Notes: generated by a model not told the origin, from the letters alone. A stretch of 64,000 nt of DNA from R-RK-3 sp963834945 (GCA_963834945.1 CAWIDT010000001.1:248001-312000); one strand, 5' to 3'. Counted from the first letter of the stretch, positions 53,697 to 62,750 are shown. Numbers and translations: made by a program.

Positions 53697-54701
53697 TCAA
53701 TCGGTGGCGGCGGGAAGGAACTCGCGCGTGTAGAATGCTTCGGGCTTTTTCGCCGCCGATGCATCCAGACCGCCATATTCGATCAGCAGCGCAACGGAAT
53801 CCGCCATGTTTTCGTCCGTCACCTGGAAGGGGCGCTTGCCCTTGGTTTCCTCGGTGCGATAGAGCGGGATGGTCAGCTCGAACCCTTCCTGAAGCGTGTC
53901 AGGCTTGCCGGCTTTCGGCAGCGCCGTCAGCACTGCCTTGGTGGCCCCGGCCGGGTCCTTCTCGGCCGCCTCGACAGCTTCGGTGGTGGCGGCCATGAAG
54001 CGGCGAACGAGGTCGGGGTTCTCCTTCAGCGTGTCCTGATGCGCGATGATGCCCGACGACACCAGATGGATGCCGTAATCGGCGAACATGATCGGATAGA
54101 CCGACTTGCCGGTGGCATCCTTGATCTTCATGCTCTGATCCATGACATAGCCGAGCAGCACGTCGGCCTGGCCGCTGATGACGGCGTTGAGCTTGGTTTG
54201 CGCATCGCCGGACAGCACGGTCATCTCGTTTTCCTTCAGGCCGGTCTTTTTCAGGAACAGCGGCCATATCTGCGACATGCTATCGCCGGGTGTGGTGGCG
54301 ACGGTCTTGCCCTTCAGATCGTCGGGCTTGCGGATGTCCTTGTCGGTAAAGCCCATCACCGACATGGGGCTTTTTTGCAGGAGCACGCCGGGCGAGATGA
54401 CCGGCGCGCCCTTCATTGCGGCGCGGATCATGGTCGGAACGTCGGCATAGCCGAACTGCACGGTTTTCGCGGCGACCGCCTGGATAGTGATCGCCGAGCC
54501 CCGGCCTTCCTGGATCTCCAGGTCGATGCCCTTGGCGGCGTAGATGCCCTTGTCCTTGCCGTAAAAGAATGGCGCATGCTCGCCATAGACGTACCAGTTG
54601 AGCATCAGCACGACCTTGTCGGCCGCTTTTGCCGGAGCGCCGAAGGGCAACGCCAGCGCCGCCGCGATCAAGGCCGATTTCAGAATGTCCCTGCGTTTCA
54701 T
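53697..54701 (-). CDS. ABC transporter substrate-binding protein, NMT1/THI5-like
   Basis: 334 residues. Tat-like signal (MKRRDILKSALIAAALALPFGAPAKA), then VVLMLNWYVYGEHAPFFYGKDKGIYAAKGIDLEIQEGRGS, the hallmark of NMT1/THI5-like periplasmic binding proteins. Members bind pyrimidine precursors of thiamine, riboflavin, aromatic or sulfonate compounds. The catabolic genes downstream look made for a hydroxylated acid or sugar, so the ligand is an open question. Confidence 0.92.
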   Translation of the reverse strand: MKRRDILKSALIAAALALPFGAPAKAADKVVLMLNWYVYGEHAPFFYGKDKGIYAAKGIDLEIQEGRGSAITIQAVAAKTVQFGYADVPTMIRAAMKGAPVISPGVLLQKSPMSVMGFTDKDIRKPDDLKGKTVATTPGDSMSQIWPLFLKKTGLKENEMTVLSGDAQTKLNAVISGQADVLLGYVMDQSMKIKDATGKSVYPIMFADYGIHLVSSGIIAHQDTLKENPDLVRRFMAATTEAVEAAEKDPAGATKAVLTALPKAGKPDTLQEGFELTIPLYRTEETKGKRPFQVTDENMADSVALLIEYGGLDASAAKKPEAFYTREFLPAATD

Positions 54702-54742
54702 AGGCTTTCCTCCTCAGTAACAGTCAGCCTCTTTGGCGGGCT

Positions 54743-55549
54743 TCAGGCGGTGAAGGCGATGTCGCTCCGCTGGCTGGCATGCCAGGGCACGACGAGCTTT
54801 TCGATCAGATCGATGATCCAGAACAGGATGATGCCGATCATGGCGAGGACGACGAGCGCGGCGAACATCGTCGGCAGCTCGAAATTGCCGATCGACCGCT
54901 GCAACACGAAGCCGATGCCGGAATTGGCGCCGACGAACTCGCCGACCACGGCGCCGACCACCGCCAGCGTCACCGATACTTTGAGCCCCGCGAAGATGGC
55001 CGGCATCGCGTTCGGCAGGCTGACCATGTAGAAGGACTGCCAGCGCGAGGCGCGCATCGAGCGGGCAAGATCGCGCATGTCCGGATCGAGCGATTTGAAG
55101 CCCTGCACGCCGGAAACCACGACCGGGAAGAAGCCGAGCAGGAACGCCGAGATGATCTTCGGCATGATCCCGAAACCGAACCAGACGACGAAAAGCGGCG
55201 CGATCGCCACCTTCGGGATCGACTGCGAGAACACCAAAAGCGGATAGACATAGGATTCGACGGTTCGCGAACTGGCGATCAGCATGGCTGCGGGAATGCC
55301 GAACAGCGCGGAGAGCAGGAAGCCGCTGACAGTGGCGATCGTCGTCGGCACCGCCTGCCGCAGCAGTTCCCGGCCGTCCGTCCAGAATGTCAGAATGACG
55401 TCATAGGGCTTCGGGATCAGATAGGGCGGGATCTTGAAGATCCGCACGGTTACGTCCCAAAGCACGATGGTGAGCGCCAGCAGCGCCAGCGGCCGCAGCC
55501 ACGGCGCGTTAATGCTGAACGCCGAAGGCCTGGCGGGCGTTGACGGCAT
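54743..55549 (-). CDS. ABC transporter permease, NitT/TauT type
   Basis: 268 residues, six membrane helices, with the family's cytoplasmic EAA-type loop (DPDMRDLARSMRASRWQSFYMVSLPNAMPAIFAGLKVS). SQSIPKVAIAPLFVVWFGFGIMPKI is typical of SsuC/TauC-like permeases. First gene of the operon; its ATG lies 34 bases downstream of the palindrome at 55584-55603. Confidence 0.93.
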   Translation of the reverse strand: MPSTPARPSAFSINAPWLRPLALLALTIVLWDVTVRIFKIPPYLIPKPYDVILTFWTDGRELLRQAVPTTIATVSGFLLSALFGIPAAMLIASSRTVESYVYPLLVFSQSIPKVAIAPLFVVWFGFGIMPKIISAFLLGFFPVVVSGVQGFKSLDPDMRDLARSMRASRWQSFYMVSLPNAMPAIFAGLKVSVTLAVVGAVVGEFVGANSGIGFVLQRSIGNFELPTMFAALVVLAMIGIILFWIIDLIEKLVVPWHASQRSDIAFTA

Positions 55550-55583
55550 TTGTCATGTTCTCCGGCGTCCGGTCGCACCGTAA

Positions 55584-55603
55584 GTAATTCAACGGTGAAT
55601 TAC
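55584..55603. promoter_or_regulatory. Perfect palindromic operator candidate upstream of the catabolic operon
   Basis: GTAATTCA - ACGG - TGAATTAC: a perfect 8-base inverted repeat with a 4-base spacer, in AT-rich surroundings of an otherwise GC-rich gap, 34 bases before the permease start. Size and symmetry fit a dimeric repressor such as a TetR- or GntR-type protein. The nearest regulator gene is the TetR at 47142-47895. Confidence 0.7.
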
Positions 55604-55734
55604 ATATGTGGGCGGCGCTGTTGTCAAGGCGGGCGCGCCGGCCGGCGCATCAACGCCGCCGCATCCTCGCTCGGCGCGGATAATAGCCCGCCTCGATCAC
55701 CAGGGTCCGATGTTCATCCGTCGCAGCCGCAATC

Positions 55735-56613
55735 TCAATAGCGCCGTTTTAAAAGCAATCCGATGAACGGCGCGATTATGGCGGCGGGAACCGGCCGCAC
55801 GGCAAAGGCGGAAAGCGAGGGCAGCAGACCGGGCACGATAAGCGTCCGCCGCCCCATGAACCCGCTGACGATGATGCGGGCGGCGCGTGCAGGGCTCATG
55901 CCGCCGGGTAGCCGCCGGTAGAACGCGCTGCTCGCACCCATCCGCTCATGAAAGCGGGTGGCGACCGAGCCCGGCGCCGCGGCGGAAATCAGCACGCCGC
56001 GCCCCACATTTTCGTAAGCGAGCGCTTCGGTGAGAGAAAGCACATAGGCCTTCGAGGCATAATAGGCGGCCTGATAGGGGCCTGGAACCAATCCGCCGAG
56101 CGAGGCAAGGTTGAGAACCCCGCCGCCCGCGCGCTGCAACATCGCCGGCAGAAACGCCCTGGTCAGCGCCGTTAGCGCCTCGACGTTCAGCTTGCAGAGC
56201 CGTTCGAGGCTCGCCCCGTCCTGCTGCGCGAAGGCGCCGCCGATGCCGAGCCCGGCATTGTTGACCAGAATCTCCGCGTAAAGCGCGCCGGCGTCCAGTG
56301 CCGAGGCGATGGCCTTGTCAGGCTCGGGCAGCGTCAGATCGATGGCGGCGATATGCACCGGCACCTGATAGTCGCGGCGCAGCTCCGCCGCGGCCTTTTC
56401 CAACGCCGCGCCGTTGCGCGCGATCAGCAGCAGCGCGTGCCCGCGCGCCGCAAATTCATTGGCCAGATGCCGCCCTATGCCCTCGCTGCCGCCGCTGATG
56501 ACGCAAACTGGGGTCCGGCCCCGATCTTGCGGCAGCGGGGCGGCGTCGCGCACATTGCGCCTCCACCATGCGGTTTCGAGCCGCTGCAGCCAGTTCGCGG
56601 CCGTCTCAGCCAT
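55735..56613 (-). CDS. SDR-family oxidoreductase
   Basis: 292 residues. SDR core: VISGGSEGIGRHLANEF (cofactor loop), NNAGLG, catalytic Ser in LNLASLGGL, Tyr and Lys in YYASKAYV, then a PGSVATRF motif. The C-terminal part is hydrophobic (VRPVPAAIIAPFIGLLL), suggesting membrane association, as in the fatty-acyl/DltE-like SDRs. It overlaps the 3' end of the TerB-like gene by 8 bases and is probably co-transcribed with it. Confidence 0.88.
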   Translation of the reverse strand: MAETAANWLQRLETAWWRRNVRDAAPLPQDRGRTPVCVISGGSEGIGRHLANEFAARGHALLLIARNGAALEKAAAELRRDYQVPVHIAAIDLTLPEPDKAIASALDAGALYAEILVNNAGLGIGGAFAQQDGASLERLCKLNVEALTALTRAFLPAMLQRAGGGVLNLASLGGLVPGPYQAAYYASKAYVLSLTEALAYENVGRGVLISAAAPGSVATRFHERMGASSAFYRRLPGGMSPARAARIIVSGFMGRRTLIVPGLLPSLSAFAVRPVPAAIIAPFIGLLLKRRY

Positions 56614-57061
56614 TCTCGGCGCGGACCATGTGTTTCAGCTCCATCCGGTCGCGCGCCGGCACCGCCAGCAGCTCCGCCGTTCGCCAGATGAGATTGTCTT
56701 CCAGCGGCCCGAGTTCGCCATCGGCATAGACGAGCCGCCACATCATGGCGATGATTTCGCGCTTTTCCTCAAGTGACAGCCGGTCGCGCAGCACGGAGGT
56801 GAAGTGATAGATGTCGATCGCGTCGCGTTCGCGCTGCTGGGCCATGGTCAAGAGGCGGTTGAATTCTGGCTCGCTGAGCTGAAAATGCTCGGACAGCAGC
56901 GGCTTCAGGCGAGCCATTTCTTCTTCGGTGACGGTTCCATCGATGGCGATGGTGTGAAACAGCAAGGCGGCCGTGGCGAGCTGCGTCTCGTCGGCGTCCA
57001 GCTTTTCGCCATCGGCGCGATCGCGGAAATTATCGAAAAACGTGGTGATCGAGGCAAACAT
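56606..57061 (-). CDS. TerB-like tellurite-resistance-family protein
   Basis: 151 residues, all helical, with the TerB/TerB_N-type pattern: AALLFHTIAIDGTVTEEEMARLKPLLSEHF..SEPEF..LL and MMWRLVYADGELGPLEDNLIWRTAELL, two acidic metal-type DG(T/E) loops. Stand-alone TerB-like proteins of alphaproteobacteria have no defined role; there is no tellurite operon here. A purine-rich site is not obvious before the ATG. Confidence 0.85.
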   Translation of the reverse strand: MFASITTFFDNFRDRADGEKLDADETQLATAALLFHTIAIDGTVTEEEMARLKPLLSEHFQLSEPEFNRLLTMAQQRERDAIDIYHFTSVLRDRLSLEEKREIIAMMWRLVYADGELGPLEDNLIWRTAELLAVPARDRMELKHMVRAENG

Positions 57062-57222
57062 GACAAGAATTCCAGAGCTATGTTAGGTGGCTGCCGGCAG
57101 ATGGGCCGCCCGGCGCTCCCCTGATGGCGGGCAGTTGAGACGCCGCCGGCGCTGCCAGCATTTCAATTCATCATATATGAGACCGCCTGATAGGATGCAA
57201 AGTTCCGCGAGGGTGCCGCGCC

Positions 57223-57666
57223 ATGATCCGATCCCGACCCGATGCACCGATCGTGCCGCGCGCGGCGGTAAGCGCGGCGATTTTCCGTGACGGCCGCGTG
57301 CTGCTGGTCCGGCGGCGGCGTCCGCCTTCGGCCGATCTGTGGAGCCTCCCCGGCGGGCATATCGAGCCGGGCGAAGCCGCGCTCGACGCCGTCCATCGCG
57401 AGCTGCGCGAGGAGACCGCGATCTCCGCGCTCATTACGGATATTGCCGCTGTTCACGATGTCATTCATCGAAATGACAGCGACGTGCTGCTATTCCATCG
57501 TGTGATCATCGTTTTTTGCGGTGAATGGCAATCGGGCGAACCCGAGCCGGGTGACGACGCGGCGGCCGCGGGCTGGTACGATCCGGACGCTTTGGACGGG
57601 CTGCCGGTCACCGACGGTCTCGCCGGCATCGTTCTGGCAGCGCGGCAGCGGCTGCCTGCGCGGTAG
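57223..57666 (+). CDS. NUDIX hydrolase
   Basis: 147 residues. Complete Nudix box G-x5-E-x7-REUXEE: GGHIEPGEAALDAVHRELREETAI. Preceded by AAIFRDGRVLLVRRRRPP..DLWSLPGG, as in ADP-ribose pyrophosphatase or MutT-like enzymes. Hydrolyses nucleoside diphosphate-linked substrates; which one cannot be told. Stand-alone and divergent from the TerB-like gene. Confidence 0.92.
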   Translation: MIRSRPDAPIVPRAAVSAAIFRDGRVLLVRRRRPPSADLWSLPGGHIEPGEAALDAVHRELREETAISALITDIAAVHDVIHRNDSDVLLFHRVIIVFCGEWQSGEPEPGDDAAAAGWYDPDALDGLPVTDGLAGIVLAARQRLPAR

Positions 57667-57784
57667 CTCCGGGATCGGACGTGTCTATAAGTATTGGTAC
57701 GGTCGCAGCTATTGTTGGAAAGCCGGAATTCCCGCCCTGGTTGAAATTGACATAATTGCTAAACCTGAAGTATAGAGCGCATGG

Positions 57785-58201
57785 ATGGTGAATTTTAGAG
57801 CGGTCTTTGTCTGTATGCTGGTCGTCGCGGCAATCTGCCTGAGAACCGGATCGCCGATGGCGCAAACGGCGCAACCGCCAGGCCCTTCGGGTGATCCTGA
57901 CGCGCGCCCCTACGATGCGCAAATCTACAGGCTGTCTGAGATCGTCGGTGCGGTTCACTATCTGCGTGAGCTGTGCGGCGCCGAAGAGGGCCAGGCCTGG
58001 CGAAACCAGATGCGGGACCTCGTCAACGCCGAGGGGACAAGCGCCCTTCGCCGCGCGCGCCTCGTCGACAGTTTCAACAAAGGTTACCGCGGCTACGCGC
58101 GGACCTACAGAACATGCACGCGGCCGGCGGTACAGGCCATCACCCGCTTCATGCAGCAAGGCGCAAGCATAGCGGACGCTCTCGTACAAGATCATCGTTA
58201 A
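57785..58201 (+). CDS. TIGR02301-family exported protein
   Basis: 138 residues. Signal peptide (FRAVFVCMLVVAAICLRTGSPMAQT), then YDAQIYRLSEIVGAVHYLRELCGAEEGQAWRNQMRDLVNAEG and FNKGYRGYARTYRTCTRPA: the TIGR02301 pattern with two conserved Cys. The family is restricted to Hyphomicrobiales and relatives, supporting the taxonomic assignment. Function unknown. Confidence 0.88.
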   Translation: MVNFRAVFVCMLVVAAICLRTGSPMAQTAQPPGPSGDPDARPYDAQIYRLSEIVGAVHYLRELCGAEEGQAWRNQMRDLVNAEGTSALRRARLVDSFNKGYRGYARTYRTCTRPAVQAITRFMQQGASIADALVQDHR

Positions 58202-58271
58202 GTAAGAATTATAAGAATGCGACCCGCCCGTTAAGCACGAACATAACCGCTTCTACGCAGTTTCAGCGACT

Positions 58272-58595
58272 ATGCTAGGAAAGACGAGGCGGTCATTGCA
58301 TGGGCAGATTTCGGAGAGCCGAGGCGTGTACAGGATAAGAAATTACGATCTTCCGCGCGAATCCAGCACCGCACTGGACGAGCAGAAGCAAGCCGCTCTC
58401 CGTTACATTATGGAAGCTTGGGAAGAAGCGCTTTACGACGGTATTGAGCCCGAGATGCTGGCGAATGCCGCCTTCTTCGCAGCGCTGACCGATTTAGTGT
58501 CCAGCTATGGTGAAGATGCGGTCGCGAAAATGGCGGAAGGTCTGCCCCGCCGGATACACAATGGCGAGTTCACGCTACATCGGGTGACTCAATAG
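58272..58595 (+). CDS. Small conserved-looking hypothetical protein
   Basis: 107 residues from ATG 58272, or 89 from GTG 58326. The core is helical and acidic: DEQKQAALRYIMEAWEEALYDGIEPEMLANAAFFAALTDLVSSYGEDAVAKMAEGLPRRIHNGEF. I think I recognise this as a recurrent hypothetical of Hyphomicrobiales but cannot name a family. Its 3' end overlaps the convergent LysE gene by 21 bases. Confidence 0.7.
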   Translation: MLGKTRRSLHGQISESRGVYRIRNYDLPRESSTALDEQKQAALRYIMEAWEEALYDGIEPEMLANAAFFAALTDLVSSYGEDAVAKMAEGLPRRIHNGEFTLHRVTQ

Positions 58596-59393
58596 CCCGA
58601 GCCGCTTGCCGAAGACGCTGTTCAGCAAAACCGGCGGCGTCGAGGCATCGGCCGCATGACCCATCAGACCCATCCAGAGCTGAAAGAATAGCAGGCCGCC
58701 GAACACCAGCAGCACGACGCCGGCAACCTGGTTGATGATCTTCAAACGGCTCTCGGTGATCCGCCCGCGCAGCTTCTCGATCAGGCGGGACAGCACCGCC
58801 CACCAGAACAGGCTTCCAACCATCACCGAGACCACCAGCGTCAGCGCTTCGACATAGCTGTCAAGGCCGCCGAAAACCGAACCAAGCCCGCCGAAGATCG
58901 CGAAAAGCCCCAGAATGGCGCCCGGATTGGTGATGGTGAGAAAGAAGGTCTGCGGGATGACGCCGGCGTGCGGCAGGATACGCCAGATTTGAAACCGCAT
59001 CGCGGGGCGCAGGCGCTCCGGCACCCAATCGACGATGCGTCGCAATTGGGTAAAGTTGGTGCGCGTCTGCACGGTGGCGAGTTGTGGCTTGGCGAGATAG
59101 AGCTTGAGGCCGAATGCGATCATGATTGCGCCGCCGACAAGCTGGATTTCCTGCTTGTAGTTCGCCATCACGCCGGAAATCGCCGTGATGCCGAAAGCCG
59201 CCACCGTCGCGATCAGCCCATCCGCCAGCACCGCGCCGACACCCGCCGCGAAACCGCCCCAGAAGCCGCGCTCCAGCGTGCGCTGAATGCAAACGATGTT
59301 GACCGGGCCGACCGGCGCAGCAATGAGCACGCCGATAATCAGGCCGCTTACCAAAAGCTGCGTGCTCGAGACAACGGCTTGTGTATGAAACAC
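58575..59393 (-). CDS. LysE-family amino-acid exporter
   Basis: 272 residues, longer than the usual about 210. LysE/RhtB signature near the start: LIIGVLIAAPVGPVNIVCIQRTLERGFWGGFAAGVGAVLADGLIA, and FFLTITNPGAILGLFAIFGGLG in the middle. About six membrane helices. A polar insert of about 45 residues (AKPQLATVQTRTNFTQLRRIVDWVPERLRPAMRFQIWRIL) separates the two halves. Substrate unknown. Confidence 0.9.
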   Translation of the reverse strand: MFHTQAVVSSTQLLVSGLIIGVLIAAPVGPVNIVCIQRTLERGFWGGFAAGVGAVLADGLIATVAAFGITAISGVMANYKQEIQLVGGAIMIAFGLKLYLAKPQLATVQTRTNFTQLRRIVDWVPERLRPAMRFQIWRILPHAGVIPQTFFLTITNPGAILGLFAIFGGLGSVFGGLDSYVEALTLVVSVMVGSLFWWAVLSRLIEKLRGRITESRLKIINQVAGVVLLVFGGLLFFQLWMGLMGHAADASTPPVLLNSVFGKRLGLLSHPM

Positions 59394-59509
59394 CGTCAGC
59401 TGGCCCCGTCATAAGGTTGGCGCGTTGGCAAGTTAGCTCTCTGCATCGATTCGGCGGTCCCAGATTGCCTGCATTATGTAAATTTTTGCTGCTCCAGGAG
59501 AAGTGCCGA

Positions 59510-60133
59510 ATGCAACAGCCACAGGCCATCCCCGTGATTCGCCGCCTCGGAGTTCCGCTGCTATTCGTAGCTGCGGCACTCAGCCTTGTCTATGCCCTGG
59601 CCCTTGTCATTCCTCAGGTCAAAGCAGAAAAAGCCGTCAATGCGAAGGCAGCGGGCAACAATAGCGCCACCGAGATTTTGCGTGACATTTCAGCGCTGCC
59701 GGAAACGGTCGCCCGCATGCGCACCGCGATCCTGGGCGCAGCGATGAGCGGCGAGATCGAAGCTCTGCGAATTCCCGTCGAGATGAACGAAATTCCCCCG
59801 ATGGCCGCGAGCGAGAAAATTGCCGACCTCGTGGCCTATTGGAAGAAGATTTCCGGTGACGGAGAGGGGCGGGAGATCTTAGCCATCCTCGTCGAGCTTT
59901 TCCGGACCGGGTTCGTCCGCAAATCGCCCGGCACCAACGAGGAGATGTATATCTGGCCCTATTTCGCCGAATACCCCGTCGACAAGCTTACTTCCGCGCA
60001 GCAAGTCGAGCTGCTGACCCTGGTTGCCCCCGAAAAGCTGAAAGCGATGCAAGGCTCGGGCAAATACGATCATTACCGCATCGGCATCGGACGCGACGGC
60101 ACCTGGCACTTCTTCTGGAACGGCGTGCATTGA
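59510..60133 (+). CDS. Membrane-anchored hypothetical protein
   Basis: 207 residues. ATG preceded by CAGGAGAAG. One N-terminal membrane helix (LGVPLLFVAAALSLVYALALVIPQV), then a soluble, presumably periplasmic, domain: PETVARMRTAILGAAMSGEIEALRIPVEMNEIPP, YWKKISGDGEGREILAILVELF, YIWPYFAEYPVDKLT, and GKYDHYRIGIGRDGTWHFFW. These conserved-looking blocks resemble an uncharacterised Hyphomicrobiales family; no function can be given. Confidence 0.78.
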   Translation: MQQPQAIPVIRRLGVPLLFVAAALSLVYALALVIPQVKAEKAVNAKAAGNNSATEILRDISALPETVARMRTAILGAAMSGEIEALRIPVEMNEIPPMAASEKIADLVAYWKKISGDGEGREILAILVELFRTGFVRKSPGTNEEMYIWPYFAEYPVDKLTSAQQVELLTLVAPEKLKAMQGSGKYDHYRIGIGRDGTWHFFWNGVH

Positions 60134-60152
60134 TCCCTGCCCGCTTCGACGA

Positions 60153-61496
60153 TCACGCCTTCGCGGCGCCAAGCGTCTCAAGGAAGCGCACCGGCTGCCC
60201 GGCGGCTGGCGCGGTGATGGCGCCGTCCCTCATGACGATCCGGCCTCGCACGACGGTCGCCATGGGCCAGCCGGTCACCGTCCAGCCCTCGTAAGGGGTC
60301 CAGCCGCAGCGGCTCGCGCTCCACTCATTGGTGATGGTGCGCTGCGCCTTCAGGTCAACCAGCGTGAGATCGGCATCATAGCCAAGCGCTACTCGGCCCT
60401 TGCCCGCGATACCGTAAACCCGCGCGGGACCGGCGCTGGTAAGATCGGCAAGGCGCTGCAAACTCAGCGCGCCGGCGTTGACCCGGTCCAGCATGAGCGG
60501 CAACAGCGTTTGCGTGCCCGGCATTCCCGAAGGCGATGCGGGATAGGGCTTAGCCTTGGCGTCCAAGGTGTGCGGCGCATGGTCGGATCCGAGCGTGTCA
60601 ACCAGTCCTTGCCGCAAGGCCGCCCACAGCGCGGCCTGCTCGGCCTCATCGCGCAAAGGGGGATTCATCTGTGCGAGGGTGCCCAGCCGTTCATAGGCCG
60701 ACGGCGCCGACAGCATCAGGTGGTGCGGTGTCGCTTCCACTGTGGCGATGTCGCGATTGGCGGCCAGCAGCGCCAGTTCCTCGGCGGTGGAGACATGCAG
60801 GATGTGGACGCGGCTGCCGGTCTCGCGCGCCATGCCGAGCAGATCGCGTATCGCCATGGCCGCCGCTTCCGGGTCGCGCCATTCCGAATGGCTCGACGGG
60901 TCGCCCTGGCGGCGCAGGCCCTTGCGGGCATTCAGGCGCGCCTCGTCCTCGCAGTGAAACGCGACCCGCCGCCGCACTGTCGCGAGCAGCTCGCGCAGCA
61001 TCGCCGGGTCGTCGACCAGCAGATTGCCGGTGGACGATCCCATGAACACCTTGATGGCCGCCGCGCCCTCCAGCATTTCGAGGCCGGGAAGATCGGCAAT
61101 ATTGTCGGTCGTGGCGCCTGTATAGAAAGCAAAGTCGCAATGCATCCGGTGGCGTGCCCGCGCGACCTTATCGGCCAGCGCTTTTGCCGTCGTGGTCGGC
61201 GGATCGGTATTCGGCATCTCGAAAACCGCCGTGACCCCGCCCAGCACCGCCGAGTGGCTGCCGCTTTCCAGATCCTCGCGATCCTCGCCGCCAGGCTCGC
61301 GGAAATGCACGTGGCTGTCGATGACGCCGGGCAGAACATGCAGGCCGCGTGCGTCGAAATACTCCGCCGCCGCCTCGCGCGGAATGCGGCCGAGCTCGGC
61401 GAAGCGCCCATCCCGGATGCCGATATCGCCCTCCCGCACCCCATCCTGATTGACCACGGTGCCGCCGCCGATCACGAGGTCGAAACGCTCAGCCAT
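60153..61496 (-). CDS. Dihydroorotase-type cyclic amidohydrolase
   Basis: 447 residues, class I dihydroorotase / allantoinase-like. Metal motifs: DSHVHFREPG, IKVFMGSSTGNLL (Lys region), FHCEDEARL, HILHVSTAEE, GSDHAPHTLDAKAKPY. Annotated dihydroorotases of this clade (PyrC-like, without a nearby pyrB) are common in Hyphomicrobiales; activity on dihydroorotate versus another cyclic amide cannot be decided here. Full length, no frameshift. Confidence 0.9.
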   Translation of the reverse strand: MAERFDLVIGGGTVVNQDGVREGDIGIRDGRFAELGRIPREAAAEYFDARGLHVLPGVIDSHVHFREPGGEDREDLESGSHSAVLGGVTAVFEMPNTDPPTTTAKALADKVARARHRMHCDFAFYTGATTDNIADLPGLEMLEGAAAIKVFMGSSTGNLLVDDPAMLRELLATVRRRVAFHCEDEARLNARKGLRRQGDPSSHSEWRDPEAAAMAIRDLLGMARETGSRVHILHVSTAEELALLAANRDIATVEATPHHLMLSAPSAYERLGTLAQMNPPLRDEAEQAALWAALRQGLVDTLGSDHAPHTLDAKAKPYPASPSGMPGTQTLLPLMLDRVNAGALSLQRLADLTSAGPARVYGIAGKGRVALGYDADLTLVDLKAQRTITNEWSASRCGWTPYEGWTVTGWPMATVVRGRIVMRDGAITAPAAGQPVRFLETLGAAKA

Positions 61497-61591
61497 GCAA
61501 CTATCCTTGGAACGAGAGGACCACAGGTCCGTTTCTATACAACACTAAGCCGTGCCGTGGCCTTCGTAACGGTGAACACACCCTAAAGCGG

Positions 61592-61822
61592 ATGATCGAC
61601 ATGATCGAGGACTCAAAGACAGTGCCAGGCGACCCCTGCGATCCGAACGACAACCCGGAAAAGGAAGCGATGCTGGACGAGGCCATAGCGGACTCCATGG
61701 ACGCCAGCGATCCTCCATCCATCGTCTCCAAGGGCCAGCCGACCGCGCCGCCGCGCCGTCCCGGGCAGCCCGAGCCGGAGGGCGCCGGGCAGCAGCATTC
61801 CGGCAAAAGCGATCGCCGCTGA
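61592..61822 (+). CDS. Small acidic Pro-rich hypothetical protein
   Basis: 76 residues. It contains EAMLDEAIADSMDASDPPSI, which matches a widespread short motif (LDEAL..TFPASDPP) found in small proteobacterial proteins of unknown function. The C-terminus is Pro/Gly/Gln-rich and likely disordered. Stand-alone between the dihydroorotase-like gene and ygfZ. Confidence 0.65.
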   Translation: MIDMIEDSKTVPGDPCDPNDNPEKEAMLDEAIADSMDASDPPSIVSKGQPTAPPRRPGQPEPEGAGQQHSGKSDRR

Positions 61823-61877
61823 TTGCGCGGACGCATCATCTGGCTTACGTAGAATGACGGAGATAGAAAGACCGTCC

Positions 61878-62750
61878 ATGTCCCAAAGCCAAATGACGCT
61901 GCTGCCCGATCGGGGACTCGTCGAGATCAGAGGCCCTGACGCCGCTCTCTTTCTTCAGGACCTCGTCACGAACGATGTCGAGAGCGTGGGCCCCGGCGGA
62001 GCGCTATTCGCCGGGTTGCTGACGCCTCAAGGCAAAATCCTCTGCGATTTTCTCATCCATATGCGCGATCCGCAAACCCTGTGGCTGGATTGCATGCGGG
62101 ATCAGGCGGAAAGCGTCGTCAAGCGGCTGACCATGTACAAGCTGCGCGCCAAGGTCGAAATTGCCGATCGCTCCGCTGAGCTGGCCGTCGGCGCTGCCTG
62201 GGGCGGCGAGCCCGGCGCCGCGGATACGGCGATGCTGGCCGCCTATGCGGATCCGCGCTACGCCCCGCTCGGGCGCCGTTTCATCGTGGCGGCGAGCGGC
62301 CCGCAAGCTTCGGCAGCCACCGCCTATCGCAGCCATCGGATCGCGCTCACCGTCCCCGAGGGCGGGCTCGACTATGCCTATGGCGAGGCATTTCCGCATG
62401 AAGCCTGCTACGACGAACTGCATGGCGTCGATTTCGACAAGGGCTGCTATGTCGGCCAGGAAGTCGTTTCGCGCATGCATCATCGCGGCACGGCAAAGAC
62501 GCGCATTGTCGCCATCGAGGCCAGTGCTCCGCTCGATCTGCTGGGGGCCGAAATCCGCGCCGGCGAGTTTCCCGTGGGCACGCTGGGCTCGATGGACGGC
62601 ACGCACGGCATCGGCATGCTGCGGCTCGATCGGCTCGAAGAGGCGGCGCGGCATGGCATTCCGCTGCGTGTCGGGGACACCATCCTGACCGCCCGCACGC
62701 CGGAATGGGCCACCAGCTATACCGTACTCGCCGGAAAGGGCGCGATGTGA
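61878..62750 (+). CDS. ygfZ: tRNA-modifying/Fe-S-cluster folate-binding protein YgfZ
   Basis: 290 residues from MSQSQMTLLPDRG; an ATG 24 bases upstream is possible. GcvT-like folate-binding fold with DAALFLQDLVTNDV and AGLLTPQGKILCDFLI, and the YgfZ signature K-G-C-Y-x-G-Q-E (FDKGCYVGQEVVSRM), which carries the functional Cys. Involved in assembly or maintenance of certain Fe-S proteins. The stop overlaps the tag start (GTGA). Confidence 0.93.
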   Translation: MSQSQMTLLPDRGLVEIRGPDAALFLQDLVTNDVESVGPGGALFAGLLTPQGKILCDFLIHMRDPQTLWLDCMRDQAESVVKRLTMYKLRAKVEIADRSAELAVGAAWGGEPGAADTAMLAAYADPRYAPLGRRFIVAASGPQASAATAYRSHRIALTVPEGGLDYAYGEAFPHEACYDELHGVDFDKGCYVGQEVVSRMHHRGTAKTRIVAIEASAPLDLLGAEIRAGEFPVGTLGSMDGTHGIGMLRLDRLEEAARHGIPLRVGDTILTARTPEWATSYTVLAGKGAM

